This document shows, one piece after another, positions 1-9,639 of a DNA stretch of 64,000 nt; the first letter of the stretch is position 1, and every line of letters starts with the position of its first letter. Where the stretch lies: NCBI RefSeq assembly GCF_014639155.1, contig NZ_BMFT01000003.1:285609-349608 (forward strand), given 5' to 3'. The position numbers were made by a program, and so were the translations under genes. The DNA is from Paenibacillus segetis. Lineage in GTDB: Bacteria > Bacillota > Bacilli > Paenibacillales > Paenibacillaceae. The notes beneath the pieces were generated by a model. It did not search any database and was not told the DNA's origin. It saw nothing but the letters and a program-made list of their open reading frames with translations.

Positions 1-7
1 TGAACTG

Positions 8-27
8 AATAAAGGAACTCCTTTATT
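8..27. repeat. Perfect 8-bp inverted repeat at window edge
   Basis: AATAAAGG and CCTTTATT flank a 4-nt loop just downstream of the first lipoprotein gene. There is no clear T-run on the minus-strand side, so it may be only a weak terminator or transcript-end hairpin. Confidence 0.35.
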
Positions 28-89
28 ACAGAGTCAATTTGTTCTTTATCTTTCTACAGGTCATTTTACCTAGAAAAACTTTTCGGCTT

Positions 90-1625
90 CTATTTTACAT
101 TATTTGCTTGAGCCCATTCATCCAACTGCTTTTGCTTTTCAGCAATCACTTTATCAATTCCGGCTTCCTTTAATTTTTCAATAAATTGAGGTAATACCAC
201 CTCGGGGTCTAGCGTTCCCGATTCCAATCCAACTTTGTATTGATTGGTTACATTCATGATTGCAGTGTATTCATTCTTAACAGGTTCAATATTAAAGATA
301 AATCCCAGTGCTTTCGCTGGTGAAGCAGTATCATTAAATTCTTTTGTTTTTTCCCAGATCTCCGGGTCCCCGCCTTTATAGATATAGCTAAGATAGGTAT
401 TGCCTGTCAGCCAGTCCCAGTTCGGCATATAGCCCGTGTTAGTTGCATCCACTCCAGGTGCGAAATCGATAATGTCACCTTTCACTTTCTGATAGTGTTT
501 ACCTTCAATCCCCCAGTTAATCAGGTTAATGACTTCCTTATCTGTATAGAACAGATTAAGAACTTCCATTGCCTTCTCAGCATTTTCAGAATTCCGGGCG
601 ATAGCCCACATAAATCCGGTTACGTCATTCGTTGAAACTGTCGGTCCATTAAGTTCTGCCGAGACCATTTCCATGCCAGCTGCGCGACTTTCCTGGGCAT
701 CAAAACCTGGTTTTCCATTTGTTAAATAACTAAATACTTTACCGGCTTTCACAAGCTGATTCGGAACAATTTGATTAGTAGCTGCATCCCGAAGTATATA
801 TCCTTTTGTATACCAATCATGAAATTTTGTAAGGAAAGCTTTATATTCAGAAGACTCATACAAATTAGTAACCTTTAGCTCATTGCGATCCATAAGAACG
901 CCAACTCCATCACCAAGTAGATCATATTGGTTGTATCCGACCAACATGCTGACCGAACTTCCAGCACCTCCCGGAACAATAGGTGTTAAATTAGGCTCGT
1001 TTTCCTTGATGATTTGCAATACCTTTTCAACATCATCCAGCGTTTTGATGTCGGTGGTATCAATCTTATACTTATCTACGAGATCCTTACGCATAGCGTA
1101 TGAATAATTTTGAGCCAGATCATGGATTGAAGAAACGCCATATACTTTTCCGCTAATTTTTGTAGCGCTAATGTACTTTTCGCCCAATGCTTCGGCAACT
1201 CCTTTACCAGGACCTTTGAGTAGTTCATCTATCGGAATGATTTTTCCAGTAGCTGCCTGAGAAGCATACGTTCCTGTCCCTGTAAGAAGCAAGTCCAGTT
1301 TTTCACCGGAACTCAGCATTAGGTTTGTTTGCTGTGTCCAGTTCCCAATAGAAATCGGTATTAAATCGAGAGATACATTGATTTTTTCTTTAACCAGCTT
1401 GTTTAGTTCATCTTCAACAAGTTGCATATCCTTCGGTTCGCCTTGTAGTAAGGGGATTGCCATTATTGCATGATATGTTTCTTCTCCATATGTACCTGTA
1501 TTAGTGTCAGTCTTGCTATTAGCTGCGTTATTATTCCCATTAGTTGAACATGCAGTTAACAATAAGGACATAACCAAAACCCCCTCAAGCGTTCCAATGA
1601 CTCTATTTCTTTTTTTATTCATCAT
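90..1625 (-). CDS. CUT1 extracellular solute-binding lipoprotein (LplA/YtcQ type), copy 1
   Basis: A 511-residue sugar-binding lipoprotein of an ABC importer (family 1 solute-binding protein), anchored outside the membrane to deliver oligosaccharides to LplB/LplC-type permeases. The N-terminus is a lipoprotein signal: basic MMNKKRNR, a hydrophobic stretch, then the lipobox LLTAC with Cys26, followed by a Ser/Thr/Asn-rich linker. The mature part has the long C-terminal region usual in the Paenibacillus LplA group and ends in a KQKQLDEWAQ-type tail. The ATG has an AAGGGG ribosome binding site 4-5 nt upstream. It is closely related along its length to the lipoprotein at 16078-17625, so the two are paralogues. 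It has its own promoter with the shared direct-repeat operator at 1659-1723. No permease lies next to it, so it probably shares the permeases at 21.4-23.3 kb. Substrate is not determinable from sequence. Confidence 0.93.
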   Translation of the reverse strand: MMNKKRNRVIGTLEGVLVMSLLLTACSTNGNNNAANSKTDTNTGTYGEETYHAIMAIPLLQGEPKDMQLVEDELNKLVKEKINVSLDLIPISIGNWTQQTNLMLSSGEKLDLLLTGTGTYASQAATGKIIPIDELLKGPGKGVAEALGEKYISATKISGKVYGVSSIHDLAQNYSYAMRKDLVDKYKIDTTDIKTLDDVEKVLQIIKENEPNLTPIVPGGAGSSVSMLVGYNQYDLLGDGVGVLMDRNELKVTNLYESSEYKAFLTKFHDWYTKGYILRDAATNQIVPNQLVKAGKVFSYLTNGKPGFDAQESRAAGMEMVSAELNGPTVSTNDVTGFMWAIARNSENAEKAMEVLNLFYTDKEVINLINWGIEGKHYQKVKGDIIDFAPGVDATNTGYMPNWDWLTGNTYLSYIYKGGDPEIWEKTKEFNDTASPAKALGFIFNIEPVKNEYTAIMNVTNQYKVGLESGTLDPEVVLPQFIEKLKEAGIDKVIAEKQKQLDEWAQANNVK

Positions 1626-1658
1626 GTCGCCCCTTACTTCTTAATGGATTATTTTCCA

Positions 1659-1723
1659 ATAATAGCGCTATCTTATTATTTTATCTAGCAGAATCCCGAC
1701 TTCATCTTTAGCATTTTATCGAC
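1659..1723 (-). promoter_or_regulatory. Shared operator and -10 of the local regulon, site 1
   Basis: Two direct repeats on the plus strand, TCTAGCAGAATCCCGAC (1684-1700) and TTTAGCATTTTATCGAC (1707-1723), 23 bp start to start. A minus-strand -10-like TATTAT lies at 1659-1664, with 19 bp between it and the nearer repeat. The layout recurs at six other promoters in the window. Site length and phasing fit an AraC-type activator touching the -35 region; the best candidate is the YesN-like regulator at 17993-19588 (inference). Confidence 0.75.
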
Positions 1724-1732
1724 CAAACAAAT

Positions 1733-1843
1733 TTAACTAACCGGCGTATACCAGTCACCAAGATGAATTCCGGTATTCCATACATGTTCAAGATTTCCTT
1801 GTGACCGAATATAGTCTACCCAGTTTTCCATGCTAGCATATCA
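1733..1843 (-). pseudogene. GH78 alpha-L-rhamnosidase internal fragment
   Basis: Translation of the minus strand gives about 36 residues ending in a stop, including WVDYIRSQG, EHVWNTG and HLGDW. These match the catalytic-domain segment of the intact GH78 at 28140-31037 (WVDYIRSQG, EHVWDTG, HFGDW). Nothing else of the gene remains here. The fragment abuts the octamer tandem repeat at 1843-1905 and lies directly behind the operator of the neighbouring lipoprotein gene, so it is a deletion scar. Confidence 0.75.
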
Positions 1844-1905
1844 TTCTTATATTCTTATATTCTTATATTCTTATATTCTTATATTCTTATATTCTTATAT
1901 TCTTA
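1843..1905. repeat. Tandem repeat of the octamer ATTCTTAT, about 7.9 copies
   Basis: Seven exact copies of ATTCTTAT followed by ATTCTTA. It lies between the terminator of the GH43 gene and the GH78 scar. Such a microsatellite could vary in copy number by slippage. It lies outside any recognised gene and about 180 bp upstream of the lipoprotein start, beyond its operator. Confidence 0.95.
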
Positions 1906-1977
1906 GTTAAGTTGTGCACATGCAAAGCTTCTCATGTAAAACTATAGCTTTGCGAGCATGCCAGCATAATCATAAAT

Positions 1978-2010
1978 AAAAAAATGGCGGAGTTACCCAG
2001 CCATTTTTCT
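1978..2010 (-). terminator. Intrinsic terminator of the GH43 gene
   Basis: On the minus strand AAAAATGGC pairs with GCCATTTTT around a short loop and is followed by a T-rich run, immediately after the stop codon of the 2020-3819 gene. A second hairpin with arms GCAAAGCT and AGCTTTGC lies just downstream at about 1922-1955. Confidence 0.75.
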
Positions 2011-2019
2011 TCGTCAATA

Positions 2020-3819
2020 CTATATTACTTGAATAATGTCACCCTCAGTAACTCCTGTTTCATTGAAAGAATCCACCCTAACAAATAAGGACTGTCCTTT
2101 CACTAATGCACCGATCTTAACTTCATTGCTTCCCAATACCATATAGCTATGATAGAGTTTATCAGGTGAAAACCCCCAAATCACGTTGTGACCGACGACT
2201 TGATGCTTTTCCCATGAGACATTAAGATCCAGCTCACTTGCGAGCTCAGTCCGAACGTTTCTTGCTTTCACAGGTCTATTTCCTTCACCAGTACCAAAAA
2301 CTCGCAGACCGGAGATACACGCCACTTGCCGATAAGGCAATTCCTGCACTGTGCATTTGATATAGCGAGCCTTAACTCCCTCTTTTGGGATTATCAAATC
2401 ATGCGGTAAGTCGGATTCAGCATTGGACTTGTCAGCAATAGTGAAATAATGTTCACCGTTAATTGAACCTTCCAGAAGCCATCTTGTGTAATGCTTTTTA
2501 CGGTCAATATATCTAATTGCTGTATGGTTAGAAGCTTCTGAGGTCATCTTCTTTTCTGCACTCTCAGGTATTATAATATCTGTTTGATCGTCTGCAAAGT
2601 TGATATGTATAGCACGCACATCGCATTCATGCAGCAAATCCACTTCTAGCCATTCACCAGGTTTCTTTCCTGCAGCTTTCCACCAGGTCCGAACATTTTC
2701 ATCGGTCGCCTTCGAAGCATCTTTGCCTGCTTCGTAGGATGATGAACTCGCCGGCTTATTGTAAGAGAGTAGCATCCACTCCGGATCTTCCCATGGGTCC
2801 ATTTGCGTCTGATCAATTCTCATTGGCCAATCACCGAATCGTTGGTTGCAGAATAGTTCCCCGTCCTCATCAAATCCAGCGGGCCAAATCCCTACTCGTC
2901 TTTCAAACTGATGATTTACACTGATTCGCATCGATGATGCATGCCATACATTCCCATGCTTATCTTCCATTGTGGAACCATGGCCCGCCCCAGGCATAAA
3001 GCCCCCCGGTTTATACGAAAAAGGGTTGTTCTTAGCCAATTTAAATGGCCCCAACGGTTTATCCGATACATACACTCCATCAGAGTAAATATTATATTCT
3101 GTTCCAGGGCTGGCATACTGAAAATAATATTGACCATTATGTTTATCCATCCATGCCCCTTCAATATATGGGTCATTGCCAAGCCACTGTCTAACTACCG
3201 CTTTCATTTCTTCCGAAGTGTCGGGGTTATTGCTCATATGTGCCTCGACCATTTCTTCAATCTGTTCAGAAGATCGTGGTAAGACGTGGTTCTCACCGGT
3301 TCTTTCATAGCCCTTTACTGTAACATCACCAAAGATAAGCTCCACGGGATCACCTATAGGACTCATATCTACAGGATTCATTTCAACTCCGTAAATAGGT
3401 CTATTATTGGTACAACCCCAATAGAAATAGATTTTATCGTCATAATCAACGAACAGGTTGGGGTCCCAAAAGGGAAACGTTCCGTTTATCTCCTCGAAAC
3501 TTCCATTAAATGGGTCTTTAGTGCGGTAAAACGAACAATTTTTAGTATAATCTGAAGCAGAAAAATACAAATATTCACCGATCACTCTGACATCAGGAGC
3601 GTAATCAAATATTGGCACATCATTAAGCAAATGAAACTCCCAATCGCTAAGATTATCACTGGAAAGAAATCCAGCAGTCATAGAAGGGAACAATAGATAT
3701 TTTCCATTATAAAGCACCATAGATGGATCTGCTGCTTCCCGGTTGGAACTAATTACCCCATTTTCGTCAAAAAACTGATACGTGTACGGGATGTTTAAAG
3801 GATTACATACATAACCCAT
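2020..3819 (-). CDS. GH43-family glycosidase with F5/8-type C domain
   Basis: A 599-residue enzyme with an N-terminal five-bladed GH43-like domain (about residues 20-350) and a C-terminal discoidin/CBM32-like module (about 355-510), then a fibronectin III-like end. The GH43 catalytic triad can be placed: Asp31 in ADPSMV (base), Asp119 in WDPNLF (pKa modulator) and Glu220 in IEGAW (acid). No signal peptide is visible, so it is probably cytoplasmic despite the carbohydrate-binding module. GH43 members act on arabinose-, xylose- or galactose-containing side chains; the exact substrate is not evident. The ATG has AAGGGAG about 11 nt upstream. It lies downstream of a decayed GH43 gene and the GH2 galactosidase on the same strand, and an intrinsic terminator follows. 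Confidence 0.85.
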   Translation of the reverse strand: MGYVCNPLNIPYTYQFFDENGVISSNREAADPSMVLYNGKYLLFPSMTAGFLSSDNLSDWEFHLLNDVPIFDYAPDVRVIGEYLYFSASDYTKNCSFYRTKDPFNGSFEEINGTFPFWDPNLFVDYDDKIYFYWGCTNNRPIYGVEMNPVDMSPIGDPVELIFGDVTVKGYERTGENHVLPRSSEQIEEMVEAHMSNNPDTSEEMKAVVRQWLGNDPYIEGAWMDKHNGQYYFQYASPGTEYNIYSDGVYVSDKPLGPFKLAKNNPFSYKPGGFMPGAGHGSTMEDKHGNVWHASSMRISVNHQFERRVGIWPAGFDEDGELFCNQRFGDWPMRIDQTQMDPWEDPEWMLLSYNKPASSSSYEAGKDASKATDENVRTWWKAAGKKPGEWLEVDLLHECDVRAIHINFADDQTDIIIPESAEKKMTSEASNHTAIRYIDRKKHYTRWLLEGSINGEHYFTIADKSNAESDLPHDLIIPKEGVKARYIKCTVQELPYRQVACISGLRVFGTGEGNRPVKARNVRTELASELDLNVSWEKHQVVGHNVIWGFSPDKLYHSYMVLGSNEVKIGALVKGQSLFVRVDSFNETGVTEGDIIQVI

Positions 3820-3853
3820 TACAAAAAACTCCCTTCTGGTTTTGAATACGTAC

Positions 3854-4750
3854 TTATTCTATTGTTACAAGACCGTTCTCTTCAGTGATGGGAATAAAGA
3901 TAGGGCGCTCATCAGGTGTATTATTATGAGCATGCAGAGTCAGTATCAGTTGATCATTTAAAGTTAATGATCATACCATGTCGGGCCGTCGATATCGTAG
4001 AGTGGAACCTCATTATGGAGCCGAGGTCCAGTAATACTCTGACTAACAGAACGTGAAATACCATAGCATAAACATTATTGATATGACTCGCCCAAAGCAT
4101 TAATAAATCACCATTGGACGCTTTATACATAAATGTTCCATGCGTTACATAAATATTTCTTGATTTCAATTCCGTATTCAGCATAGCAGGAGGATGTTCA
4201 AGTGGCGTAATCCAAGCAGCCTCTGAAGCTCGAAATAGTACAATAGGGTTGCTGATCGCTTTCATAAGATCTTCCGATAATCTCACAGCGCAGATTTCTC
4301 CGTCCCCGACCTGACGCCACTCATGATAGAATAGCATCCAAAGAAGTCCGTTCTCATCAATTTATAAAGTCCCGTCCAATGAGTTCCATTTCGTCGGAGT
4401 AACAAGCCCTTCGCTATACGCATTAAATGGTCTAAGTAAACTATCCGAACGAAGGCTGGATGGAAGTTTCTTTGTAAATACTGTCTTTTCTTAAAAAGGT
4501 GGCAAACAAGTAGTACCATCCCTCGTACTCATAAACTTCAGGAGCCCAAAACTGTTTTTCCGAATAAAAATCCTTATCTGCTCTAAATACAGGATAATGA
4601 CCTCCCCCATTGTTTAAATCACTTCCTACGTATACATTAAATCCTGTTCTCGTATTCCATATATCTTAATCCGTACTACCATACATGTAATACTTTCCAT
4701 CTGTAGAAATTGGAAAAACAAATGGGTCTCTCATTTTAATATCGCTGCTC
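3854..4750 (-). pseudogene. Decayed GH43 glycosidase
   Basis: Reading across frames on the minus strand recovers a GH43 protein: RDPFVFP and YYMYGSTD near the start, FWAPEVYEYEGWYYLFAT, then FYHEWRQVGDGEICAVRLS, and an end with LTLHAHNNTPDERPIF before the stop at 3854-3856. Several frameshifts and stops break it. It sits between the intact GH2 and the intact GH43, so it was once a functional gene of this operon. Confidence 0.85.
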
Positions 4751-4812
4751 AATTAATATTTTGTGGTTATAACTGATTCAAAATATCGTATCCTGAACTA
4801 AATAGCAGTGGT

Positions 4813-7251
4813 TTAGACATTAAGAACGTTGATCACTACTGTTTGTGAGTCACATCCTTCAGCACTGACATTCAATATGATCTTTCCGGAACTGATAGGA
4901 CGTATAACAGCTAACACTTTGCCATCAAAAGTAGTTCGTTCGGTATCAAAAAAATTCTCCTCAGACTTCGGATTAGCGCTGCCGAAGCCCTGTAAAATCC
5001 CTGCACCCTCTACCTGAATCATGACTTTACGATCAAAGTTGTTGAATAGGCTGCCATTGTCTCCTACAAGGCTAATCATGACAAAGGAAAGATCACGATC
5101 CGAGGCGGTAATTTCAGTCCGGTCCGGTTCTATTTGCAACTGAACGTTACCGCTAGCAGATTGAAGTGTCATACGCCCGGTTTCTAATCCTTTCGTGAAG
5201 GCTACTGCTGTAATTTCTCCAGACTCAAAGACAGTTTCAAAAATCGCCTTAAAGCGGTGATCTTCACCTGCAGCAGCTCTCCCGACTTTTTTTCCATTTA
5301 CTAGGAGTTCCACTTCATCTGCATCCGCGTATACTTCCACCATAACCGGTTTCCCCTCATAACCATTCCAAGACCAGCTGGATACAGTATCACTCCAACT
5401 CCACATAGACGGAATTTGCTGTTTTCCGAAGTGCTCAGGTCGTTGTACAGCAATGAAGGGATCTTTTCTTAAACCAAATACGATTTCACGGTAGTAAGAT
5501 ACTGGGCGCCGGTTTCCGGTAATGTCAATATCACCACACCAGGCAGCAAGCCACGGATATAAGCCGGCTACGCCGGATGCTGACTCATCAGTATCATAGG
5601 AAAATTTACCGATACCTGCTTCACCGATATAATCCCACCCCGTCCAGGTAAAATCTCCGATGACATGGCTGTTCTCCTTAACTAGTTTCCAGTTTTTATC
5701 AATGGTCTCAGGGAACGTTTCACTACCAACAATTACTCGGTTGGGAAAGCGTTCTTTGTCCTGCACATACCGTGATTCTGCATAGTTATAACCTGCTATA
5801 TCCACATAAGCAAACGATTCAGCCGTTTTTTGTGTTGCCATCTCGCTGCTTGTAGCTGCCGCCATTTGATCTTTGATATTGTTCATTACTGTATTAATAC
5901 CTTCTTGAATTTCTGTTTCTCTAGATTTTGCAATTTCATCAATAATGGAAAGCAGCAAGTTGATAGAATTCGTAACATATCGGGTGTTATCCAGGGAACG
6001 AATCTTCTCCGCTAATTTCCTTCCACAGGTCGAATCAACTGCCCTCCCGGTTTCAAGAATTTCATTACCGATTGAATACATAATAACACTCGGATGGTTG
6101 AAATCTTTATCTACCATTGCTTCTATATCTTTCTCCCACCACAGAGGGAACTGTAGGGCATAGTCGTGATCACACTTGGTTGAGGTCCACATATCGAAGC
6201 TTTCATCCATGACCAGCATACCGAGGCGATCACAAGCATCAAGTAGTCCTTTACTCATTGGGTGATGAGCACTGCGAAGTGCGTTAAATCCTGCATTCTT
6301 CAGTATCTCGACGCGACGTTCTTCAGCACGTTCAATTGTCGCGGCACCAATTACGCCATTGTCGTGATGTATACAGGCTCCCCGCAACTTCACAACCTCA
6401 CCATTGATGCAGATTCCTTGATCCGGGTCTAGTGTAAGTGAACGGATCCCAAATGATGTCGACTCTTCATCCAGTTGTTCGTTATCATCTATGATACAAG
6501 TTCTGCAAGTATACAAGTTAGGCATACCGACACTCCAAAGCTTGGGAGTCCTAACATAAATCCGTTGCCTAATTATCGCATTTTCTCCTGCAAACGTTGT
6601 AACTGGTGCGATGTCACTGGCCACGACAAGACCATTAGAATCGATAATTTTTGTATGAACATTAACTGTTCGGGTGGACAACCCTTCATTCTCAATTACA
6701 GTGGCCACAGAGACAACAGCCCTTTTGTTAGTGATTTCGGGGGTTGATATTTTCACACCGTCTATTGCAACATGTACCAGTTCTCCAACAATTAACTTCG
6801 TGTTGCGGTAGATTCCAGCTCCAGAATACCACCGTGTATCTTTATAATTCAGCGAAATAACTTTAATTTCGTTCTCTTCGCCATATTTTAGAAAACGGTC
6901 TGTTTTGACATAAAAATTAGAATAACCAAACGGATGCTGCCCAGCAAAATTACCGTTAATATATACCATTGCATTTGCGTACACGCCTTCAAACTCAACT
7001 GTTACTCTTTTATGCCGGTACTCCTCAGGCACAAAGAACTTCTTTTTATATTCATATTCTCCTTCAGGAAAATAACCCAAAGCATGAAGATGACTACTCG
7101 CACCCGTTTCCGGCTTTTCGCGTGATCTTTCGATCATTGCGTCGTGTGGAAGGGTAATACTTCTCAGAGGTGTCGATTTGCCTTGCATCTCTGAGAAAAA
7201 CCCACTTTTATTCCCCAACAACCAATCTCCGTTAAAAGAAGTTCGTATCAT
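4813..7251 (-). CDS. GH2 beta-galactosidase (LacZ/BgaB-like clan)
   Basis: A GH2 enzyme of about 812 residues that hydrolyses terminal beta-galactosides or related sugars, with no signal peptide. The order is a sugar-binding jelly roll (about 1-160), an Ig-like domain (160-275), a TIM barrel (275-595), and C-terminal Ig-like domains. The acid/base Glu397 sits in MYSIGNE and the likely nucleophile Glu511 in VGSETFP (numbering from the ATG at 7251). A GTG at 7263 would add four residues, but it overlaps the GAAGGG ribosome binding site, which is better spaced for ATG 7251. A remnant of a second GH2 start at 17748-17871 also begins MxMIRTSFN. A decayed GH43 gene lies 37 bp upstream on the same strand, so the transcript probably begins at the operator at 9262-9327. 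Confidence 0.9.
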   Translation of the reverse strand: MIRTSFNGDWLLGNKSGFFSEMQGKSTPLRSITLPHDAMIERSREKPETGASSHLHALGYFPEGEYEYKKKFFVPEEYRHKRVTVEFEGVYANAMVYINGNFAGQHPFGYSNFYVKTDRFLKYGEENEIKVISLNYKDTRWYSGAGIYRNTKLIVGELVHVAIDGVKISTPEITNKRAVVSVATVIENEGLSTRTVNVHTKIIDSNGLVVASDIAPVTTFAGENAIIRQRIYVRTPKLWSVGMPNLYTCRTCIIDDNEQLDEESTSFGIRSLTLDPDQGICINGEVVKLRGACIHHDNGVIGAATIERAEERRVEILKNAGFNALRSAHHPMSKGLLDACDRLGMLVMDESFDMWTSTKCDHDYALQFPLWWEKDIEAMVDKDFNHPSVIMYSIGNEILETGRAVDSTCGRKLAEKIRSLDNTRYVTNSINLLLSIIDEIAKSRETEIQEGINTVMNNIKDQMAAATSSEMATQKTAESFAYVDIAGYNYAESRYVQDKERFPNRVIVGSETFPETIDKNWKLVKENSHVIGDFTWTGWDYIGEAGIGKFSYDTDESASGVAGLYPWLAAWCGDIDITGNRRPVSYYREIVFGLRKDPFIAVQRPEHFGKQQIPSMWSWSDTVSSWSWNGYEGKPVMVEVYADADEVELLVNGKKVGRAAAGEDHRFKAIFETVFESGEITAVAFTKGLETGRMTLQSASGNVQLQIEPDRTEITASDRDLSFVMISLVGDNGSLFNNFDRKVMIQVEGAGILQGFGSANPKSEENFFDTERTTFDGKVLAVIRPISSGKIILNVSAEGCDSQTVVINVLNV

Positions 7252-7288
7252 TCTCGTTTTCACCCTTCATTTAAAGTCATATATAGTT

Positions 7289-8420
7289 TTAGCTTTCTAA
7301 CCCTTTAATACTGCACAAATCAGTAAAGATGTTTTGAATTTTTCCTTCTGATAGCCCTAATGCTGTGAATTCTACCAACTGATCCAAGGTGAAACTTGAT
7401 ATCATATTGACCATAGGGCTGTTTGTAATACCAAGCAAATGCTTTTCCAATATTACGGCTGTAGTATCATTTTTCAGAAGATCAATTAATCTTTTGTGTT
7501 ATAATGATCGGCTTAACGATTCAGGGACTCTGACAAATCGGAAATGTCCAGTTTCGGCCCAAAAGGCTGCCATCCCTCGCTGTCTACCGAATATTGAAAG
7601 CTAGCGTGCTCTGCTTGAATGTGCACTTTAAGCTTGCAGCGCTTCGCATCTCCAAATGATACCTCAGCATCGGCTATCTCTTCCCTCATGCCGCAGATAG
7701 AACGAACGCGTGCCAAGGATTTTCTCAGGTTCTCATCTGACTGATTCGCAAATTCACATAATCTTTGGTGTCATACTATAAGATTAAGCCTGCTATTCGC
7801 TGAAATGCTTTGGATCGAACTTGAGCTCTGTCTCCGCCAAGCAATGCATTGACTTTTGGCGTCTGCCTACTAGACTCTGCCGATGTATTGAATTTAATGA
7901 ATCTCTGCCCTGCATACAGAGACTCCCTAATGGTACCGTTAAGGAAAGCCAGAAGGGATAAGGCAGCAGCCGCGGCAGAAGTCAGTATGAGATTCATTGG
8001 ATCAACTTTATGTGGACCATTTATTTTCTTCAAGCATGCTATAGTCACGGCATGTGAACCCCAAGTTCCACCTTCAACAACAAGCAAGTAATAATTGACG
8101 CTACATTTATAAAGGTGGGGACCATTCGCTCCTCCCAGTTCACTATCTGTGAATATGGTTTTTCGTACTCTTACTAATTTCTGCTGTTCAGTGTTGTACT
8201 CTTAAAGAACTATTCCAGCAAAAGAATTACAATTCGTACAGTGATCTACAGCATGTTAAACACCGATTTACGGCCGTCCTCGTCATGGTATAAAAAAGAA
8301 TCGCCCCGTTATCATAGGGCAGACAAGGGGTCCAAACACTGCCGGAACCCAGGTTACCTTCCATGTTCAACTGAGATCCTCGTACTAACATGAGTCAACA
8401 AGCCTCAATACTTCAAATTA
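7289..8420 (-). pseudogene. Decayed GH43 beta-xylosidase-type gene with C-terminal module
   Basis: Pieces in several minus-strand frames rebuild the second half of a GH43 beta-xylosidase-like protein: PCLPYDNGAILFY, then YLLVVEGGTWGSHAVTIA and GPHKVDP.NLILT, then AGLIL followed by a TAG where Tyr is expected, YDTKDYVNLRIS, and the C-terminal sandwich with ASFQYSVDSEGWQPFGP. The last 200 bp encode a helical tail (INDLLKNDTTAVILEKHLLG) resembling the C-terminal module of the intact GH3 here. It belongs to the operon behind the operator at 9262-9327. Confidence 0.8.
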
Positions 8421-8429
8421 CGTGAAATA

Positions 8430-9260
8430 TGACTCCGACACCCGATGTATTCTGTAAATCCGGTTATTCAAACCAAGAAATAAGGACATATATATTCAGA
8501 GAAAATGATTAATCTTTGTTTCCATCGGTACAGAACCAGCTGACCAACTTTCTACGGACAGTTCCCTACTTTTTAGTTCAATGATTATCTTTTCCGTCAC
8601 AGCCATCACTTACTCTGTCTGAGCCTTTTCAGTGAGTAGCACTTAGCACACTAGCTACTAGGTGCATTTGCCTTTAGCATTTGAACTTTTCCGCTCCGTG
8701 TATTCAGCAGTAGTGCCAAAACCTCACCTCCCAGTTCCACTTCACCACCAAACATATTGCCTAAATTCGAGCTATACAGTAAACAATAGTTCGTACCCTG
8801 CTCATATCCATACAGCGAGAGAAGATGCGTGCTTTCCAAAAAAACTCGCCGAAGGAATAACAAAAAGCTGCTGCAGTCCCTCTAGAGCGTCCTTCCGAAT
8901 CTTAACTATACACACTGTGTAGGAATAGTTTTCAAATGATTCAAGTGATCTTGTAATTCTATCTTCTTGAAATACGGCTTGCGTTCCCCATTCATTGGAT
9001 AAAATGGTAGATATAGGCTTCAGAATCAGGTCCGGCGGCCCATTTCACCTGATAAGATTTCCCATAACACATGGTCTGGTTTATTTCTGCTACAAAGCCT
9101 TTAAAATATCGCCCTTTTGAACATACGTTACACATAGCCGAGCATTGGCACATGGAACTCTACTTTCGTCCATTAATAATAAATTTCATGAATCCGGCCT
9201 CACTCTTATGTCTTCATGATCCCCAGATAAAGCAGGAAAACTTGCACGGACCTGTACATT
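8430..9260 (-). other. Degenerate coding-like stretch, family unknown
   Basis: This gap has no intact gene. It starts just behind the shared operator and -10, so it should be the first gene of a decayed operon. An ATG (MKFIINGRK) is followed at once by a stop. Pieces such as LFVIPSASFFGKHASSLAVW in one frame and YEQGTNYCLLYSSNLGNMFGG in another look protein-like, but I do not recognise the family. Confidence 0.4.
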
Positions 9261-9261
9261 T

Positions 9262-9327
9262 ATGTTACCTCTATTACGTCATATGATTCTATCAATATCT
9301 CGACTTCTTCGTTAGCGTTATTCCGAC
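9262..9327 (-). promoter_or_regulatory. Shared operator and -10 of the local regulon, site 2
   Basis: Direct repeats TCTATCAATATCTCGAC (9288-9304) and GTTAGCGTTATTCCGAC (9311-9327), 23 bp start to start, with a minus-strand -10-like TAACAT at 9262-9267. The first gene behind it is decayed, but the GH2 and GH43 genes further along may still depend on it. Confidence 0.65.
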
Positions 9328-9334
9328 TTTCATT

Positions 9335-9425
9335 TTCATCGAGTAGGAGGGGGTCTTAAGCCCCTGCCCCCTCACTTCACCGTACATGAGGGCCCGCATA
9401 CAACAGTTCCGAAGTATTAACAATC
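9335..9425 (-). mobile_element. Possible group II intron 3' end (domains V-VI)
   Basis: Read on the minus strand, the stretch contains a TATGCGGG...GTACGGT hairpin context followed by GAGGGGGCAGGGGCTTAAG and CCCCCTCCTACTCGAT. This is the arrangement of a group II intron domain V then domain VI. Domain V is imperfect and no reverse transcriptase is next to it, so this would be a dead 3' remnant. It could also be the right end of the neighbouring IS200-like element. Confidence 0.4.
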
Positions 9426-9639
9426 TTTCCAGTTAACGAAAAAACTTTTTAGCCCTTTCGCTTCCCAATTGGAAGTGAGAAGGGCATTCTTGTAGAAGAA
9501 CCCCCTTGTTCAACTGGCGGTTCTTTTACAATCAGGACCACCAACCAAAGGGTGGTTTGCTCTTGGGTATAACTCTTTGTTGCCAAACTGGGCCTAAAGA
9601 CGCTAGCCTAACAGCAATTCTGTTTAGGCTCAGTGTAAT

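Noticed and set aside
1843..1905. CRISPR-like array
   Set aside because: Unit is only 8 bp with no spacers; it is a simple tandem repeat. No CRISPR array was seen anywhere in the window.
5830..6163. Plus-strand frames inside the GH2 gene
   Set aside because: Antisense shadows of the conserved barrel.
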